A stretch of 64,000 bases of DNA from Corticium candelabrum (GCF_963422355.1 NC_085091.1:4013523-4077522), one strand, 5' to 3'. Positions 43,832-56,476 are shown, counted from the stretch's first letter. Numbers and translations are program-made. Notes: generated by a model not told the origin, from the letters alone.

Positions 43832-44986
43832 CATGCTTCATTGATGGCAAGGACGTGAAAGTAGGAGAATACCATTTCCGTTCGTTTGAACCAGAAACAG
43901 GAGGCGTTCGTCAAAGCACTGCTGTTGAGATTATTTTTGCCATTGATGAAAGTGGTTCAATGGTAGATGACCATGAGTGGTTTAACTCCGCGTTTATCGA
44001 TGAAACCAACAGTAGGCTGAGAGATCATTATCAAATTGGAGTGTCAGGAGTAAAGAACAAGTTTGGATTATTAGTATTTGCAAGCCATGATCGAGTACCA
44101 CATGAACATGGTTATTGGTTGGTACAGAGTAGTGAGGCCATCGAGTTCGACTTCGTTGAATTGTATCACAATGGAAAGGTTGAGGATGGATATATGGCAA
44201 TTCGAATGGCAGCCGAATATCTAAATAGATCACCACAGGTGAGCGGAGTCGAAAGAATCATAGTTTTAGTGACTGATGAAGACAGGGATAATGTGATGAA
44301 CAGAGTCAACAAAACGTCACTATTGGCCTACCTTGGTGCATCATCCATTCGACTTGATGTAGTTGTTACTAACTCTTTTGAGTCAGACAATGGCACAGCA
44401 GCAATTGGTGTTGGACCTAGAATTGCAAACTATCCAGCATTTATTCTTCGTCACGGTGATGACCCATTACCAGTAGGTGGTAAAAGTATAGACGATTCTG
44501 GGCATGGCAGCACTTTATCCGATTACATCGATTTAGCATGGATGCTTTGTGGAGTAGCGTGGGACATCAACGAGGTGAAAAGGCACAGTCCATCAGATAA
44601 AGATCATTTTGGAAGAGACTTCACAAAGTACTTCAGTAAGAGAATCCACGATATCCAATGTGGTTCTCCAGAACCGGTTGTAGCCGCTGCTTGTCGTTGG
44701 TGCACATGTCAGTCAAGTCCTCGATTAGCAGAGTATTGTAGTTCAACAGATGGCATTTCAGATGGAGAGTGTAGAGCTGGCAGCTTTGGTTATCGTCAAA
44801 TTGCAGGAATAGGTAAGGTGCAACGTGCACATTCAGATATACTGCCTATTGAAGGGTTACTTTCAGATGAACCACCCTCTGAAGAGGTGCTTATACAGTT
44901 TGCCACAGCGAGTCCAACAGTACGGCAAGTGGAGGTTTCTGGTACTAGTTTTTTTTTTTTTGATGGAGCCCCAACTGAGACCAAAC
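43832..44986 (+). CDS. Exon with second vWA domain
   Basis: TTGCCAG|CATGC to ACCAAAC|GTAAGT, 1155 bases, phase 1-1. It starts with a VWC-like CFIDGKDVKVGEY, then VEIIFAIDESGSMVDDHEW with a complete MIDAS. GKVEDGY, RIIVLVTDEDRDNV and GHGSTLSDYIDLAW / VAWDINEVK all match the first vWA exon, so the two modules arose by duplication. A cysteine-rich C.WCTC segment follows. An earlier donor (ATAG|GTAAGG, 44812/44813) keeps the same phase and would drop 58 residues. The frame stays open to the stronger donor at 44987, so I prefer the long form, but alternative splicing is possible. A run of 12 T at 44949-44961 codes four Phe. Confidence 0.85.
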
Positions 44987-45714
44987 GTAAGTATACTATA
45001 CATTAGATATATGCAATCATTTTATAGGATTAAAGGAACATGGTCACGATTATGTGCATGCTCATTGACACTGCTTGCGCATGTGGATTGTTCCAGTCTC
45101 CCTTTAGATTCTGTGCAAAGTTAGATCTGCATGGCATTTTCGAGGTACTGTCAAGTAAGTCTGATGATGAAGCTAAAGAAAAGATGATGTAGCTGGACCA
45201 GTCAATTGTAGTGGATTGCTATATACGGGATGACGGGTTTTGCTGGTCTTTGGCTGGTCAGTCAGTCGGCTCTTGAGCATTCTTTAGACAAAAGACACTC
45301 TAATTTTGTGTAAGTGAGGCTGTGTTCTACTTTACAACTCTGGAATGTGCAAGAACCGCAAATCCCAAGAGGTGCATAAGGTCATGATTGTCCAGCCCTT
45401 TTTGGGCATTGCCACTGCTTCTAGACGAGGAATCATATGTTTCAATAAAAGAAGCGTGCATGGTGGACGTCTTAGCTGCATGCCACGTGTTCTAATTCAA
45501 AATGTGCCGAAAAAGATAAGACAAGACTTATTCCAAGAGTGCTTTTGATGAAAGCTTTATTTATTTGGGAGAAACTTGAATTCGGCGGGAAGGTGAGCAC
45601 ATCCACATGAGTCTGAGGACAATCGTGACCGTGTTCCTGTAGTAATACTTGCTGGATTGCTACTGCAAGTATTAGTGACTATGATGGTACTTGAGTGTTT
45701 GCACTAACTGGTAA

Positions 45715-45835
45715 ACTGCAACAGGCAGACAGACATATGGACAGACAGATAGATGGACAGACATATGGACAGACAGATAGATGGACAGACAGATAGATAG
45801 ACAGATGGACAGACAGACAGACAGACAGAAAGACA
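45715..45835. repeat. (GACA/GATA)n tetranucleotide tract
   Basis: Interspersed GACAGACA, GATAGATG and CATATGGACA units over 120 bp in an intron. Confidence 0.9.
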
Positions 45836-45929
45836 TGTGTGCGTACTTGCACACACCACACAACTGCTTATCATTAGACCATAATCGTGTTTTAATAACA
45901 ACGTAATCGTGTTTTGGTGTGTCTGTAAG

Positions 45930-46170
45930 AATTGCGTGATGAACCGGGTGTAAGAGAAGGAAATCATGATGGGACCCATGTACATATGAAAGAGACTGGC
46001 GACACCATAGAGATACAGGTAGTTGATAAGTCAAATGAGTCGTCATCTGAACATACATCACATGAAGATGATCATAAAACGGACTGGAATGAGGTTTGCT
46101 CAAGGGGGGCTGTTAAACTGTTCTCATCTTCAACATTGAACTTTGATCAACATTTCTTCAAGAGATCAAA
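45930..46170 (+). CDS. Exon: linker and start of laminin-G domain
   Basis: TCTGTAAG|AATTG to AGATCAAA|GTAAAA, 241 bases, enters in phase 1 and leaves in phase 2. A polar, acidic linker (HTSHEDDHKTDWNE) leads to AVKLFSSSTLNFDQHFFKRS, which fits the first strand of a laminin-G domain. The next exon enters in phase 2, as required. Confidence 0.65.
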
Positions 46171-46315
46171 GTAAAAGCACTGCTACTTGTCTTGGCCAAT
46201 TTGATCTGTCTGCATGGCCCACCTGCCTGTTTGCTTGTTTGTTTCTTATCTCTATTGGCTGTTATATATCTGGTTGTCCAATTGCTTATGTGTACCTTTA
46301 TTTTTGACATTGCAG

Positions 46316-46382
46316 GAAGCACGTGGTGACATTCTGCTTTAAGACCATACTCCCCAATGGTGTTCTGATGTGGGTGCAACAG
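46316..46382 (+). CDS. Exon: laminin-G strands with FKT..PNG
   Basis: CATTGCAG|GAAGC to CAACAG|GTGACT. It reads HVVTFCFKTILPNGVLMWVQ, the standard early LamG pattern (F.F.T..pnG.L). It leaves in phase 0. The following exon, about 20 residues up to the DLGSG strand, was not located between here and 52421. Confidence 0.65.
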
Positions 46383-47129
46383 GTGACTTAATATCAAACA
46401 TGTTGATAAAGGTGTCAACAGAATTGTTTATAGAGACGACCACAACAAGGCCACATACTTATTCAAGTGATGAATGGAAGGGTGCAAGCAAGGTGAGCTG
46501 GTGTAATGACATCTGTAGTTTATGATCCAAAGCTGAAAATCTGTCTAAAACATGACCATTGTTACACCCCTTGTCCGACTTTAGTTAATTCGTTGCTTTT
46601 ATGATGTTGTTTGACTCATATTAAAGAGAATTACAAATGTTGCCCCTTACAATTTTTGTCCCAAGCTAGAGATTTTGAGGACTTTCAATTGTGCACTTGG
46701 GATCTGTACTCGGAGGCCTTGAGTTGCGCAGTACTAGCAGTCTTTACCGTGGTCATCGCGTGTTTGACAGTTGTTCATGCAGCTAAATACAGTATAATGT
46801 CTAAATATTAAGTTCAATTAGGAATGCGAATTAAGCGACGTCAGCCTGATGTAGGAAATCACTAAACCAGTAAGTTCGACTACACTGACGTTGTGAAAGT
46901 GTTTAGAGACCACTAGCACGTTGGAGCTATGTAATGGAGGTGCGTGCACTCAGCATCTAAAAACTATGTCATTTACAGAATCAAAGTACAGAGTACAGCT
47001 GTAGCATCAAATGTAATGGATGCATTTAGGTTATTAAAATGATGTTACTAGAAGAAGTAGGCGGCGTATATATAAAGAGACAGTAGCCTAGTAGCTCCAC
47101 AACAGTAGATTTTTCAGCGGTACATTCGC
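46383..47129 (+). other. Intron, no confirmed exon
   Basis: Two short frames were considered (a Thr-rich one near 46430-46492 and FEDFQLCTWDLYSE near 46675-46720). Neither fits the splice phase required by the laminin-G exons. Confidence 0.35.
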
Positions 47130-50100
47130 ATGTCAACTGAAGAAACAAGTGGTGCTATTGGAAGACGCAGTGCAGACTCAGATCGTGATGGTAGCAGTAC
47201 TGCAGATAATACTGCTATAGTTGAGATGGTACAACAATCAAGTCGTTCACGTGAGCCATTGCCGCTCTGTAAAAGACTATTCAGGTCAGTGACAAAAGTT
47301 GGATTACTGTTCTCAATGCCGCTGCCAAATGACAAGATCAACAAGATCACCTATGGTGCAATTTGGAGACGTACACTACAGGCAACCGGAGGCAGCAGAA
47401 TATCATCGTACCTGTTACCAGCATTACACATCTAAAACTAAAATTGAAAATCCTCTTTGTCGAACGTCGACCTCTGTCGCGTGCGTCATTACATGGGCAA
47501 GTCCCACGGAATGCATAATTTGCCAAATGATGAAGAAAGACAAATAGAACAGGTGGGTTAACGAAAAACTGCGACTATGCAGCACTCTAAATTATGTGAG
47601 GCAGCAAATTTGCGGCAAGATGAACGAATGATTTTGGCTATGAGTGGATCTGCTGTCGACGCAATCGCTTGCGATATTTTGTATCTTCCCACTTGTTACA
47701 AGAACAAGAAAACGCTAGACAGATTGAGAGACCGTCCTGAAGAGTAAACTGATATTTACCAGAATACCTATGCCACCTCAGTTGCTGAAGTACAAGATAC
47801 TGTTATCACAAAATTGTTCCTCTGCCAGAACTCGTAAGACGTTACGTATTTCTGTTGAATGAAAATGGAGCAGAAGGTTCGTCTTACCGTGCCGAGAAGC
47901 TAAAACGGAGACTAAAGGCAACGTTTGGGAACAACTTATGTTTTCCCAGCAAGTAAATTTTTTGCTTTCAACACTTGTTTACATGTCTACTATTGACATT
48001 AATAACTTGATGAAATACTTAGAGAAGACCTGGAAGATGAATAAATTGATATGAAAACACATTCTGAAAGCGAGAGAGATGTCTTGTTTTCTCCTGAATT
48101 TTGTAGCTCCTTTGAAGAACCGTCTGTTAATACTGCTGTGCGTGAAGTATACAGAGTGGCAGCCTATTTGCGTCAGGAGATGATGTTGATATGGTCTAAA
48201 GTTGCTTTGCCACCAGATTTAGCTTGCTCAAAAGAGTTTCCCGGTACCAAGTATTTTGTACAATTTTCTAGCCTAGACTTCGTGTGGTGGCTTAAGTCAT
48301 ACACCAATATCTGCCGAACTTGTCAAAGTTGAATCTGATCTGCATAGATGAGTTATGTCACTTGCATACGACATGATCTTTACCGCTTCTGGAGGAAGGA
48401 TCAAACCTCCAAGGCGCATTGCGTTACCTGTGACTATACATCATTTAACAGGAAGCACCTAAGTTGTCAAATTGCTCAACAGGTGTGGACATGGAGTATT
48501 GGTGCCGCAGCTGCAAGAGATAGAGACTGCAGTAGCAGAAAGAGTTCTTATTGAACAGCAGTCTGCAGACATAAAACTTCCACGTGTTGTCCATCAAGGT
48601 CGTTTCGCCACCTTCTGTTGGGATAACATTGACTTGTGCGATGAGACTTTGTCTGGAAAAGGAACAACCCATTGCACAAAAACAGTATTGTCATGCAGAT
48701 GTAGGTCTACGTCTTGCAATGGACTGTCACCAGACAATGCACTATGGTTGTATTCGTCACCGTACAGTGCACGCCATACCGTCTACTCCTATGCCTTCCA
48801 ACATCAGAAAACGTCAACCACAGCCGTACATAGTGGATCCTTCAATCATTGGCAATTCTCTTAATTAACTTAAAGCACACCAATGTTTTCTCCAAAAAGG
48901 CATTGTGTTGGGCTTTTCCTTCAGTACAATGCGGAGCAAACTGTATCTGGTTGGTCTGGGTTCAACAGTAGAATCTGATTGCAACTTCCTCCAGTCAGTG
49001 CTGTTGGTTATCTTCCAGTAACTTATGCACCTCCAACGCAGCTCGACACAGTGTATACTCTTATGCAAGTCTATCAATGACACGGCAATTGGGACAAGAA
49101 GACACTGTAGTGGTTGTAGATCAAGCAACTGGAAAAACGCACAGCAATTCAGTTCGGTAGTGTTAAGGATGGGGAGCTTCCACATTTTGCTAGTAATGCT
49201 CTGGTTTCTCTGACTTCTAGTGGAGTCCAGAGTTCTAGCATTAAGATCAGTTTCATCTGTAGTATCTGGTAAACATTACAACCGAAGGATACAAATTTAC
49301 AAGTTAGTCTTTGAAGCAATACTGCAAGCTGACTGGTACAACTTCAAGAATGATGGGCAGAGTCTACAAGATGTCACTAATAGGCTACAGGACCTTAGAA
49401 CTCGACAGTCGGAGTATGCGTATGAAAGAGTTGTTCAGTGCGATGGCTTTATCCAATTGTACACAAATTTTCTTAAATTTTGCAGCACTGCTTTGTTGAC
49501 AACAGGTTGCTTTTGGTTGTCGTATATTGAACTGGTACAAGTTGTACTAAATTTAATAAGGGCTACGCAGACCGGAAATTTGAATCTACACTTGGCATGT
49601 ATCAAGGATTTTCTAACTTGGTGCTTTGCTTACGATCGTCAGAACTATGCTAGATACTTATCTGTTTATTGGTGTGACATGTTGAATCTGAAGAGCAGTC
49701 ATCCACAAGTAGAGAATTTGTTTCAGAATGGAGACTTTGTAGTGCAAAGATCAAAGGAATCCAGATTTGCTTAAGTCGCAGTAGATCAGACGATTAAGCA
49801 GTTTGTTAACAGAGACGAAATCAACTGGAGGAATAGTAGGATTCAGTACGAAGCAAGGAGCATTTCAGCGTTGGATTCTGACAGCACATGATCGTGCCAA
49901 TATGACAAAATCTTGTCGCACTCTTGCTGGTTTGGTTGAAGAGTCGTCAGTAGCGCACAAAGAGACACAACCTATGAGACTCGAGCGAGATGAAAGCCTG
50001 TTTGATGTAGCAAATGGTAATGATCTTGTCTTTTTGTCATCTGGAATTTCTGCTACAGATAAAGTCAGAGCGGATTTGGAAACTGCATTCGAGTGAGGTC

Positions 50101-50370
50101 GATCACGTGCGGAGTTTATCAACAATAGATTTGTGAATAGATGCGGAAGCATATTTGACTCTCTACCAAAGCAAAATCTCCAGACCTTCGTTGCAATGAC
50201 TCAAAAGAGCAGAGTCAAAACATCAAAGCAACTGTTGTTTTGAAAGCAGATAAAGCTATATGTTCTCGAATGGTAGTTGTAGCACAGACTAGGAAAATGA
50301 ATCTGGCAACTGTCCTTGAATATCTTGTCGGACCACTTCCCTGCATGGTCGCTAGCTAGGCCAGATGTCA
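47130..50370 (+). pseudogene. Uncharacterised transposon-associated gene, copy 2
   Basis: Same family and strand as 34860-38050, with the N-terminal two thirds left. Frames give CIICQMMKKDK, ANLRQDERMILAMSG and LPTCYKNKK; then LLNRCGHGVLVPQLQEIETA and DNIDLCDETLSGKGTTHCT; then LSYIELVQVVLNLIRATQ and FAYDRQNYARYLSVYWCDML; then FVVQRSKESRFA and GGIVGFSTKQGAFQRWIL. The PIN/XPG-like part seen in copy 1 is missing. At least six frame breaks are visible. Its element termini were not found. Confidence 0.55.
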
Positions 50371-50535
50371 TGGCAATGGACTAGAGTGCACTGAAGTGAG
50401 GTATGCAGTAACAAACAGGTAGACTGTTGTGAAATATGTTACACCGACATGATGTCAAGCGGCGATGATGACTCTTGGAGTAATTTGCTTTTTGGTAATT
50501 ACTGTTGGATGTTCTAGAGTTGTTCAAATGTAGAT

Positions 50536-51920
50536 TAGGGTTCGAAAATCCGGTCTCCAAGTCGCCATATGGCTACCACTTCTAGATGACTGACGACTAA
50601 ACGAACAGTGTGGTCACCAATATGGCGACTAGAAATATTGGTAGTTTCTAGTCTTTCGGGGCAGCGGCTCTTGGATGCGAACCACCTGCTAAGCAGATGT
50701 TTGCGTTCTGCTTTCTACTTCTACCATGTAGTGGCACTCTGCGACGTATGTCGCCTATGTAGCACCTTCGTACATATCGTGAACAACGTATCACCTAGCA
50801 ATCTATTGCGAGTCATTGCTATTCTCTAGTACACCATCATTTTTACAGACTCTAGTGCCTGTGCCGATCTGATTGGTCTGTGCCATCAGCTCCAGACAAA
50901 TCCAACTAAAGACCCGAAGGCGCGTATAATTTTTCAAACAATTGTGGTCACTCCTATCCTTCATAGGCTACACCAACAAATCCAAGTCAACAGCTCTAAC
51001 ATCGACGAGACGCCCGTTGCGCAGCAGCTTCTCCCGAATGAAACATGAAATTCGCAGCCAATCGTAGTTGAAGGTGACGGCAACTGCTTATTTAGATCCT
51101 TTTCTATGCTGTTCAAAGAATCTGACCATCTTGAATTGAGACAAATAAACACTATTATGCAGATCTTTGCAAACGGTGGGTGTAGGAAGTGGCAAAACAA
51201 ACAGCTTTTTCCCAGCAAGCTGCCTGAGTGTCTTTCTATCAAAAGAACTAGACCAAGGTGTACGTCCAGAAGCTCATACGTCTCCTAGTGCTACTAAGAA
51301 AGGTTGTTCAGACAAAAGTTTCTGCATGTGAAATCTAGGTGTTGAATGAAGCCACGGCGTTTCAGAGATTAACACAGCTAGCCATAGGAAACCACGTTGG
51401 GTGTGGGGTTTTCCCTCGGAGAGTTACCGGATGTGCTGTTCTCAGCAAATCAGTAGTGGCACTGAGTCATATAGAGAATTTAATTAAAAAACGCTCAATG
51501 AATGCTCACGTCTTCTTGATGGATAGCCAGGATGTGGATGTGATGACAAACCACATAATCACATTATTAACATTACAAAACCACTCAACCACATTTTGTT
51601 TGGTTGTAGCTATACAATTAGTGGAAAGTTTCAATAAAATATGGATACTCATACTATTACATAAAAAGAACACCAAGTACCACACTGTAGATTAATGTGT
51701 TTACTAGCCAATGTTCATCCAACATTACTGCAAATTCCTAGTTAGGTCTTAATTTAATTAATGTCAAACATGATAATCTGGGAAAGGGTCTCAACAGTGA
51801 TATTAATGACTTGTTTACTTCTGGAATCTCTGACTTAGAAACTAGTGAAAGTTTGGCGACCAACCGTTCCTCTAGGTGGCCAAACTGGCGACCAGATTCA
51901 AACACATTTTTCGAACACTG
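50536..51920 (+). mobile_element. Non-autonomous OTU-carrying hAT-like element (left of an inverted pair)
   Basis: Left end TAGGGTTCGAAAATCCGGTC (first base changed from C), right end inverted CAGTGTTCGAAAAATGTG. GTAGAT occurs directly outside both ends (50530-50535 and 51921-51926). It is nearly identical over most of its length to the inverse of 57296-58991 but lacks about 310 bp near 50850. Confidence 0.85.
51057..51290 (+). pseudogene. OTU-domain fragment
   Basis: The frame reads PIVVEGDGNCLFRSFSMLF, the OTU catalytic-cysteine block, then HLELRQINTIMQIFANGG. A TGA lies about 13 bases upstream in the same frame (near 51044), so no start is available and the fragment cannot make a whole protein. 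A separate open frame at 51339-51695 (118 codons) is conserved almost perfectly in the second copy but has no domain I recognise. Confidence 0.7.
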
Positions 51921-52421
51921 GTAGATCTTCTTAATAAATTAGAAAACTATTAGTCAATTAGAAAGATAGTACTCTACTGATCACGACAGGTGCCACGTCT
52001 CAACCACTCGCATATCGCGTCAAGTCATTAACTAAGTGAATTATTGTGTTTCAGATGATTGCTACTGTATAGATAACAAATAAATTGCAGTAGAATACGT
52101 GATGATGTTGTAAAGTTTTCTTGACAAGAAGTGGTTAAATTACACAGAAAACAAGTGTATGCTGTGTGGTTGCTATGGCAACAAGCTCGTCTACTGTTTC
52201 TCCTATTTAGGACACTGTAATAAAAAGGCAACATTCGGATTTGCAATAAGCACCTTTAAGTTAGTACAAATCCACTGAAATATATAAGTTGGACAAGGGG
52301 TGTAGCGACATGTTACAATTCTGGAGTTGGATCATAGACTACTGTGTTATAGGAACATTGACAATTAGTTGTGAAACAGCCATTGACATACGTATTCAAC
52401 TCTGGTGTTTGTCTTTGTTAG

Positions 52422-52505
52422 GATGGACCTGGGATCTGGAACTAACGTTTTGATACACAGTGTGACAGTTAGCGATGGCAAATGGCATAAAGTTATGTTC
52501 AGAAG
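52422..52505 (+). CDS. Exon: laminin-G strand DLGSG...DGKWHKV
   Basis: TTTGTTAG|GATGG to TTCAGAAG|GTAAAG, phase 2 in and phase 2 out. It encodes MDLGSGTNVLIHSVTVSDGK followed by WHKVMFR, a textbook laminin-G core (DLGSG and DGKWH.V). Confidence 0.85.
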
Positions 52506-52568
52506 GTAAAGGCGGAACGTTACATGACAAACAAGCTTTTGTTCAGTACTCTTTTGTATATAATCCAG

Positions 52569-52681
52569 GAAAGGTAATGTGGCGGAACTCAAATTAGATG
52601 GCAACAGAAGAGTCACTATGGTCGTGGGTGACAGTGAAGACAGAGAAGTGACATTCAGAGCCAACAAACAGTGGTACATTG
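52569..52681 (+). CDS. Exon: laminin-G strand with KLDG
   Basis: TAATCCAG|GAAAG to TACATTG|GTAAGC, phase 2 in and phase 1 out. It reads KGNVAELKLDGNRRVTMVV and ends ANKQWYIG, the position where LamG domains usually read LYVGG. Confidence 0.85.
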
Positions 52682-52783
52682 GTAAGCCAGTAATGCACTA
52701 GCTATCAAATGTTGCATAATCTACAGTGCTGATACCATATAGTCAAAGACTTTTAGCATTGACTTGGCTTTGCTAAGTACCAG

Positions 52784-55700
52784 CAGGGTTCTAGCCAGGA
52801 GTTTTGGAAGGCGTATCGGTATTGGTGTGGCACATGAGTTTTGGAAGGCGTATCGGTATTGGTGTGGCACATGAGTTTTGGCATGTGGGCATGGCATGCA
52901 ATGTCTGCAAATTTCTGAAAAATTACCACTGGTTTGAGGGAGTGGTTTAGGCTACCTACTGTACCACGCTATAAGAACCTGTCTCATTACTATTACTAGG
53001 CAACAAATCCAATTACAATACTATAGGTATGCGATTAGAGACTCAGAATTGACATGTCTCCATCTTTTCCCTCATTTTCAACAGGTAAGGCTGCACTGAA
53101 AAAGTTCTTTGTTTTGGGTAACCTAACGCAAAAATCAGTCAGTTGGTTGGAATTTTTTAACTTCCTCAACCTTTTTCTTTTTACAAATCATTTAATTAAT
53201 GCATACATTAAATTCTGTCAGAGTAAACTTTCATGGTGGCTGTTGATCATCCACAGCATGCGAGCAATGGACCACACGACTTACATACCCTCACTGTCAC
53301 AGAGATGTAACCAGGAATGTGTGGCCAGGAGTCCTGAGGAGATCAATAACGTCGGCAACCAGAAGATCCATCTGTGCCGCCAGATCCAGATGTAGGTGGC
53401 TAGGGAAGACGCTGCTCTGACAAATTCCACATCAGCACGTTGTTTACACTTTCAGCCGAAAGTTGTTGACAAGTCAATGCCGTGGCAGCCTGTAAAGTAA
53501 AAAATACGTGACATCTACCAAACTCTAAATGCAATCCAACATCGTCATCTGGCACTACATCATAGCGAGTTCTTGAATCTGATGTGTGTGCACAGACATC
53601 AGCCGCCGTGCATTGTCAACTGACATTACCATGCTAAGGATTCCGTAGAGACGACTCTTCGGCCCACAGAATTCTACAATTAATGATGGAGCTTAATTTG
53701 ATAAACAGAAGAGTTTCACTCTCTCAAGGCGAGAAAAGTGACACTGCCTCCTCAGGTTCCCGTATTTTCCTACAAAAATAGAAATATTGCCGTAGTGGTT
53801 GAGAACTCGAAAGTTTGTCAGCATGATGTGCAACAAAACTGCAAAAGTGAATTTTTGAGATTGTTTATTAATTTTGAGTTTAACTGCAAGAGGGCCCCAC
53901 TAAAGGTCTTACTTTGTGCCCTATAATTTTTTCATGCACGCGCTATTCGAATTCAGAAGTGTACCAAACGCTATTAGATACACAGGGCGAAATATCCACA
54001 GACGCACATTTTTAAATTTTTCTCTAGGTGCAGTGTGAATGACACTCATAGGCATGATACTAAAATATACAATTGGTCACGTGATTAATGTACATAATAC
54101 AAGATGCGACTGAAACATTATTACAACATGTCTAAACACTTGAGTTCAATAGAAATGCTAGCTATCTGTTCTCCTTGACCTTTCGATGACTCTTGTGCAA
54201 CTTTACAGCATCTCCCACTTCCTTTCCAGTCCTCTTGCCTTCTCTGTCCCTAGAGCAGGTGTCATGGTTTTACGCAAGCCAGTGATTGAATAATTACAAT
54301 ATGTCCTAGTATACTTTTTCGCATTCCCCCGCACTCTCTCTATAGGATTAATTTTGCAGTGATACTTAGGGATGAACAAACAATAATGGCCTCTAGATTC
54401 TAAATATAACTCTACAAAGATTTTCATTTGCAAAATCATCATGCTCAGACAAGACAGACACCATCTGATCTCTACACACATTACTAACATTAATGCCACG
54501 CTTTGTTAAGACCATTCTTAGACCCTTCAGAACTCCCTCCCCAGTGACAAGGTGCTGTTCTTTTCCTCCTAATCCCATGTTTATGCGACTAGCAACTAGT
54601 GCATCATGTGATTTTGCAGTATGGTTACAACTCTGATCAAATATCTACAACAGAGCATAACTCTGACTAGGATATTTGATCTCTGCAATAGCCACAGCAC
54701 GTTTTACTTGAGACATAAACTTGTCACCCGTCCAGTATCTGTCCCTGTTCCCTTCGTATTCTATAATCTGCCTAGCCTCATTAGTGATTTCTGGATTAAT
54801 AACTCTGGCTCCTTCCACCTCTGAGGGACTCAGTTTTAGATAACCACTATATTCATCGATGAAGTTGCTTACCATCCTACCGAAACCTCTTGACGTTGGC
54901 TTGATTGCAGTCTGGCTGGCTGGCACCACGTGTAATGCTGGTCCTCGTGAGACCGAAAAGTTGACTCATCATGAAAGATTGTAACTAACCCTTTAGTGGC
55001 TACTTGGTCCTTCATATGATCAGACTGGTGTTCCTGCAAAACATCAGATGGACTGGGAGGAGGTAGATGGTTAGGTTCTATTGCATGCACACAGTCTAAA
55101 TATCTAGTACGTCCTTCTACAACATCTTGCCTTTCGTGATTGTCAATGTACATGCCCTTTTTGCTCGAATCCACTCGCTAAAAACCTAGGTCACACAAAA
55201 ACCTGCATGCTGTTTTCACACTAATTCTCGTCGAAAAACCTGGAGTATGGGAGGTGTTGGGTAGAAGGTCAGTGTTAATGTAGCAGCAGAAGTCAGAGGC
55301 GGTGATATTAGGCCTTCCCTTCGTGCAGCTGTGCTGTCGAGCCGACCTAGTTGCTTTCCGTCGACACTCCTCATCATGCATGATGCTGCTCCACTGATAG
55401 TGACCTTTGCCATCTAGAAACTTACCGCAGTTGCATCTAAAGTTGTTCCGCCAATCTCTGATGGTCCCCTCATTTTTGTGTACTATCTGCGACACAACAC
55501 CTACGGCCCTCTTGACAGTCTGCGATGTCTCCCTACGGTAAAACTCAAAAAGCAACAACAACAGCATCTTTGTATCTACAATTCTCAAAGCTCTTATCCA
55601 GTCATCCAGACAACTCCAAACATCTTCATCGTTAACAGACTGCACCGAATCGCTGTCCCCGTCTAATGTTTCAGTGCCTGCCTTTGCATGACACTCTGGT

Positions 55701-56371
55701 TCCAAAGGGCCCCCTTCCTCTTCAAATGGTCTAAGCTTCAACCTTTTTTCATTCATAGCTGCAACCCTGTCTAGTTGTTTCTTCATCTTACTCCAACGCG
55801 TGGTGTCCTTGGTGATGGAAGTGAGAGGACTGAGAGAATACGGTATCCACGGCAATGATGTGCCAAACCATTACAATGCAGCCACACCCTTTAGACAGCC
55901 AATCAGCGTTCACCAATCTACACTTTTTATCTTGCAAACCACATGGTCAAAACCGACGGCATTCTGTAGGGCTTCTCATGGTGATCATTTGCATATGTAA
56001 AAATGTTTAAAAATATGCAGGGCGAATTTTCTAATATGCGCTAAATTTGGGGATATGTGCTGTCTGGCATTGTACCGATGAGCACTGCACAATGGAACTA
56101 TACACACACTTGCATGCAACATGTGCCAAAACGGTTGTCGCAAAAAGAATTTGAAAAAACTGACGGGTTACTCGAAACGTAGAATTTTTTCGGTGTGGCC
56201 TAATGAATGGACACTATGCAGCTAATCCCTCCCCTTTGTCATAACTTCTGGAAATGGAGTGCACATGTGCATGTGTGGCGTACAGTACATCTACTACATT
56301 CGTAGCTCGTATGTTGGAGGCGTATTAGTCAGCTCTGAACCGCTGCCTTGGCATGCCTGGCTAGAACCCTG
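52784..56371 (-). mobile_element. 3.6-kb DNA element with CAGGGTTCTAGCCAGG ends
   Basis: CAGGGTTCTAGCCAGG begins at 52784, and its exact reverse complement ends at 56371. No target duplication was found (ACCAG left, CATCT right). It contains a DDE transposase pseudogene on the minus strand and an exact 37-bp tandem duplication at about 52799-52872. It lies in the intron between the last two laminin-G exons. Confidence 0.6.
54203..55855 (-). pseudogene. DDE-superfamily transposase (HDES / FDxS / NPIER type)
   Basis: Minus-strand frames give an N-terminal part ending in KGRPNITASDFCCYIN, LLPNTS, PGFSTRISVKTACRFLCDLG. The catalytic part follows: GMYIDNHERQDVVE, TIFHDESTF, GRMVSNFIDEYSGYL, YWTGDKFMSQVKRAVAIAEI, IFDQSCNH and HCKINPIERVRGNAKKY. 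The three acidic catalytic positions are all readable. The first (F.DES) and last (NPIE) resemble Tc1/IS630 enzymes, but roughly 100 residues separate the second Asp from the Glu, instead of 34. I recognise this as a family common in fungi and some animals. Several frame changes and a TAG before IFDQS inactivate it. Confidence 0.75.
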
Positions 56372-56476
56372 CATCTAGAGTTGATGAAGTAGTATTAATT
56401 AATTAATTAATTACGTAAGTAAGTAATCTTGTGGAGTGGTGTTTAGTTAAGTATGACAATTTAATTTGCAGCTTTA

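Noticed and set aside
45715..45835. Regular spacing of GACAGACA units considered as a CRISPR-like array
   Set aside because: Plain tetranucleotide microsatellite with no unique spacers; the DNA is eukaryotic.
46400..46500. Thr-rich segment ELFIETTTTRPHTYSSDEW as a linker exon
   Set aside because: It would have to interrupt the laminin-G domain, and its exit phase does not fit the exon at 52422.
46611..46811. Frame with FEDFQLCTWDLYSE and a hydrophobic tail, considered as the missing LamG exon or a membrane anchor
   Set aside because: No AG lies at the position needed for a phase 0 entry, and the LamG exons further on show that the protein does not end here.
52779..56376. Target duplication for the CAGGGTTCTAGCC element
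   Set aside because: ACCAG on the left and CATCT on the right do not match at any length from 2 to 8.
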